64,000 nucleotides of DNA, from assembly GCA_964584305.1 (NCBI GenBank), contig CAZOZL010000003.1, forward strand, positions 124,001-188,000, read 5' to 3'. The translations under genes were made by a program, and so were the position numbers. A model generated the notes under the pieces. That model worked only from the letters and a program-made list of their open reading frames with translations, had not been told where the DNA came from and did not search any database. This document shows, in pieces, positions 61,604 through 64,000 of the stretch. The first letter of the stretch is position 1; the number at the start of each line of letters is the position of its first letter. This DNA comes from SB11 sp964584305 (GTDB lineage: Bacteria > Bacteroidota > Bacteroidia > UBA8524).

Positions 61604-64000
61604 ATGAGAACCGTTATAAGATGCTTTGTTGTTAGTTTGTTTTTTATCATCCCTTTTTGGGGTATTAGCCAATCATACAGCCTAGACTGGGCAGAAGAAC
61701 TTAGGGCGAGTGGTTTTTTTGGAAATGCTACAACCATAGCTTCAGATAGTAATAACAATGTTTATTTGGGCGGTGGTTTTTCTGATAAGACTTTTTTCGA
61801 CCCTTCTAACTCCTCGTTTTCAATCACTCCTGCTGGTCAATTTCAAGATGGATTTATAGCAAAGTACACACCTAACAGAAATTTAGTATGGGCAAAAAAT
61901 TTCAGATGTTTTTCAAAAGGGGGAGGAGTTTCTGTTATTCATATAGCACCTTCTGGAGCTATATATGTAGCAGGTAACTTTTCTGATACTATTGATGCTG
62001 ACCCAGGTACAGGAGAGCACTTAATGTTTGCTGAAAGTAAAAACGATATGTTCCTTATTAAGTTAACGGCAAATGGAGACTTTAGTTGGGCATTTAATAT
62101 TACAGGAGCATACTCTGTTGCAGGTTTTGTTTCGATAAATGCACTTAATACTGATGCAAAGGAAAACATTATAATTGGTGGCACTTTCCAAGACACTGCC
62201 GACTTCGACCCAAGTGTTGGCATTGTACAACATATTTCAAAAGGTAGTGCTTCGGTTTTTTGGGCTAAATACGACTCAAGCGGTAAGTATAAAATGGCAA
62301 AATCAATAGGTGCAACAGGAACACCAGTCAGATTATATAGTATGGATTTTGATGCTGATGGGAATATGTACGCATGTGGTGATTATACCAATACCGTTGA
62401 TTTTGATCCAAGTTCAGGCGTTTCTACCCTAAAAGCTATTGGTGGCGGTGGAGGTTATTTAGCCAGTTACGACAGTTTGGGCAATTACCGTTGGGCTAAG
62501 GCTATAGTAAAAGGTCAGGGGTTTGATAATAGAGCAACCTCTTTGAAATTGCTTTCAGGAGGTAATATTGCGGTATGCGGGTATTTTGAAAAAACTCCTG
62601 AATTTGACACAGGTTCTGGCACTATAACAAGAACTTCAAAGGGTGATCAAGATATATTCTTGTCTATGTATACCCTACAGGGTAATTTAAAATGGCTAAA
62701 TACATTTGGAAGTTCTTTTGCTGACCTTGGAAACAGAATAGCAGTGAGTAAGGAAGGCAATATTTTTATGGTTGGGGCATTTAGAGACTCTGTTGATTTT
62801 GACCCTAACCCACAAAAAACGGTCAAGCTGCATAGTTCTATTTCAGGAATGTTTTTATCAGCTTATGATAGTACTGGGGCTTATCTTTGGGCAACATCAG
62901 CATCAGGAGCATTTTCAAGAGACGTTAATAGGTCTGTTGGAGGTATTCTTTATGTTTGTGGTGAGACCCGAAGTACTTCTTTTCAACATAATTCTACAAA
63001 GAAAAAGATTAATACTACAGGATTCGAGGATATTTTCTTTATAAAACTAAATCCTTGCTTTTCAGCAACTAACCCAACAATTACGGCTACTAAAAATGCT
63101 GTTTGTAGTGGAGATAGCACTACCCTAAATGTTTCACAAGGGGATACTTTAAATAGTTCTCAAAATTGGGTTATATACACTGGTGGGTGTGGAGTTACGT
63201 CTTTAGGTCAATCTGTAAACGGAGTGTTTACTGTTACACCAACTCAAACCACCACCTACTATATTAGAGGTGAGGGAGGCTGTGCAAATACTGGCGAGTG
63301 TGATAGTATTACTATAAGTTTTAATAACAACTACTCAATTAATTTAGGCGACGTTAGTGTTTGTGAAGGTGATAGTGCTATGGTGCTGGGTAAGTACCAG
63401 AAAACAGCAGGTACATATTATGACTCGCTTTCTTCACAAAGTGGATGTGATAGTACTTTAATACAACAGCTTATACTAAACTCAATAGATACTACTGTTT
63501 TGGGTGATATTACTATTTGCTTGGGAGATAGTGCTTTAATGTTTGCCAATTACGAAAAACAAGCAGGTACTTATTATAATACCTTAACATCAGCTAAAAA
63601 CTGCGATAGTATAATACAGCAAACCCTTATTGTAAGTAGTGTAGATACTGGAGTTACAAGAGTGAATAGCTTTGTACTTGAAGCAAATATATTCGCTACT
63701 TCTTATGTTTGGTTAGACTGTAACAATAACACGCCTATCAATGGAGCGACTGCAAAAGCCTTCGCTCCATCAGCAAATGGTAGCTATGCTGTAGAAATTA
63801 CTGAAAATGGCTGTGTTGACACCTCTTCGTGTTATGCCATAATAGGCGTAGGAATTAGTGTGTTGAAAAAACAAAATATAAAAGTATATCCTAATCCAGT
63901 TTCAAGCATATTCACTATTGAATTGGACAAACAATATAATAAAGCCGAAATACATTTAACAGATATTAGAGGTAGGAAATTATTAAGCAAAACTATTACT
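61604..64000 (+). CDS. Secreted beta-propeller protein with Cys-rich repeats and T9SS tail, partial
   Basis: This frame begins with ATG at 61604 (signal segment CFVVSLFFIIPFWGISQ) and stays open to the end of the window, 799 codons. I translated it by hand and found no stop. The first about 480 residues are repeated units of the form DxxGNxYxCGxF...DFDP...A.Y...G.Y.WA, which fit SBBP-type propeller blades. Then an Ig-like part and two ~46-residue repeats (pattern C.GDS...Y...GTYY.SL....CDS), as in the gene at 20851-23727, and the start of a type A sorting tail (KVYPNPVSSIFTIEL). Its final few residues are missing. Closely similar blades occur in the pseudogene at 13800-14396. Confidence 0.8.
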   Translation, partial: MRTVIRCFVVSLFFIIPFWGISQSYSLDWAEELRASGFFGNATTIASDSNNNVYLGGGFSDKTFFDPSNSSFSITPAGQFQDGFIAKYTPNRNLVWAKNFRCFSKGGGVSVIHIAPSGAIYVAGNFSDTIDADPGTGEHLMFAESKNDMFLIKLTANGDFSWAFNITGAYSVAGFVSINALNTDAKENIIIGGTFQDTADFDPSVGIVQHISKGSASVFWAKYDSSGKYKMAKSIGATGTPVRLYSMDFDADGNMYACGDYTNTVDFDPSSGVSTLKAIGGGGGYLASYDSLGNYRWAKAIVKGQGFDNRATSLKLLSGGNIAVCGYFEKTPEFDTGSGTITRTSKGDQDIFLSMYTLQGNLKWLNTFGSSFADLGNRIAVSKEGNIFMVGAFRDSVDFDPNPQKTVKLHSSISGMFLSAYDSTGAYLWATSASGAFSRDVNRSVGGILYVCGETRSTSFQHNSTKKKINTTGFEDIFFIKLNPCFSATNPTITATKNAVCSGDSTTLNVSQGDTLNSSQNWVIYTGGCGVTSLGQSVNGVFTVTPTQTTTYYIRGEGGCANTGECDSITISFNNNYSINLGDVSVCEGDSAMVLGKYQKTAGTYYDSLSSQSGCDSTLIQQLILNSIDTTVLGDITICLGDSALMFANYEKQAGTYYNTLTSAKNCDSIIQQTLIVSSVDTGVTRVNSFVLEANIFATSYVWLDCNNNTPINGATAKAFAPSANGSYAVEITENGCVDTSSCYAIIGVGISVLKKQNIKVYPNPVSSIFTIELDKQYNKAEIHLTDIRGRKLLSKTIT

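Overview
The window is ordinary chromosome of a Bacteroidota bacterium, probably a free-living or environmental, gliding-type member. The main evidence is: many secreted proteins that end in type IX secretion (T9SS) tails, of both the short type A kind and the long gliding-motility-associated (CHU_C-like) type B kind; many promoters with the Bacteroidota -7 box TAnnTTTG, several with TTG 18-20 nt upstream; a three-subunit succinate dehydrogenase with one cytochrome b protein; a Bacteroidota-style long signal peptidase I; and AT-rich spacers. I saw no prophage, IS element, CRISPR array, rRNA operon or complete tRNA. No genus can be named from the sequence alone.

Layout. 1-5.8 kb: end of an M20 peptidase, riboflavin synthase, a small T9SS-tail protein and a giant PKD-repeat surface protein. 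6-9.6 kb: sdhC-sdhA-sdhB. 10-13.2 kb: tatC-rpiB, a 3-hydroxyacyl-CoA dehydrogenase and a Rieske-like lipoprotein without the His ligands. 13.3-14.4 kb: a decay zone where two truncated genes meet tail to tail. 14.7-23.7 kb: a secretion and signalling island with two small T9SS proteins sharing near-identical tails, a LytTR response regulator with a propeller-type LytS-like histidine kinase, and a seven-blade FG-GAP surface protein. 23.8 kb: a tRNA-Met-like remnant. 24-32.9 kb: guaA, a periplasmic-binding-fold lipoprotein, an rRNA m5C methyltransferase, dapB-lepB, and mltG-thioesterase-YihY. 33-42.7 kb: a fused E1 alpha/beta 2-oxoacid dehydrogenase, a second giant PKD protein, an HI0933-type flavoprotein and a YwqK/OmpA protein. 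42.7-50.5 kb: gltX, an SDR epimerase, a tiny PID-CTERM-like protein, an MCE/MlaD protein, a DUF2279-like protein, an Mrp/ApbC ATPase and a double-domain universal stress protein. 50.8-64 kb: groESL, a cyclase-family hydrolase, a subtilase with a large insertion, pabB, a PaaE-like reductase with a thioesterase, uvrC, and a secreted beta-propeller protein that runs off the right edge and is open to the last base.

How it fits together: most genes are core metabolism, cell wall, translation and stress functions in short operons of two or three genes. The accessory content is cell-surface: five large or mid-size T9SS cargo proteins made of PKD, FG-GAP or propeller modules plus sorting tails, and one two-component system in their midst.

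The most notable non-genic signal is a family of structured intergenic repeats (at least five copies plus fragments, all in the same orientation), up to about 240 bp long and carrying three hairpins. Other points are a convergent double truncation at about 13.8 kb with decay of one partner, tandem promoters with a possible 18-aa ORF ahead of the PID-CTERM gene, frequent near-leaderless promoter spacing, and an unusual inverted repeat ahead of groESL. I see no convincing defence system, biosynthetic cluster or other clearly new multi-gene system.
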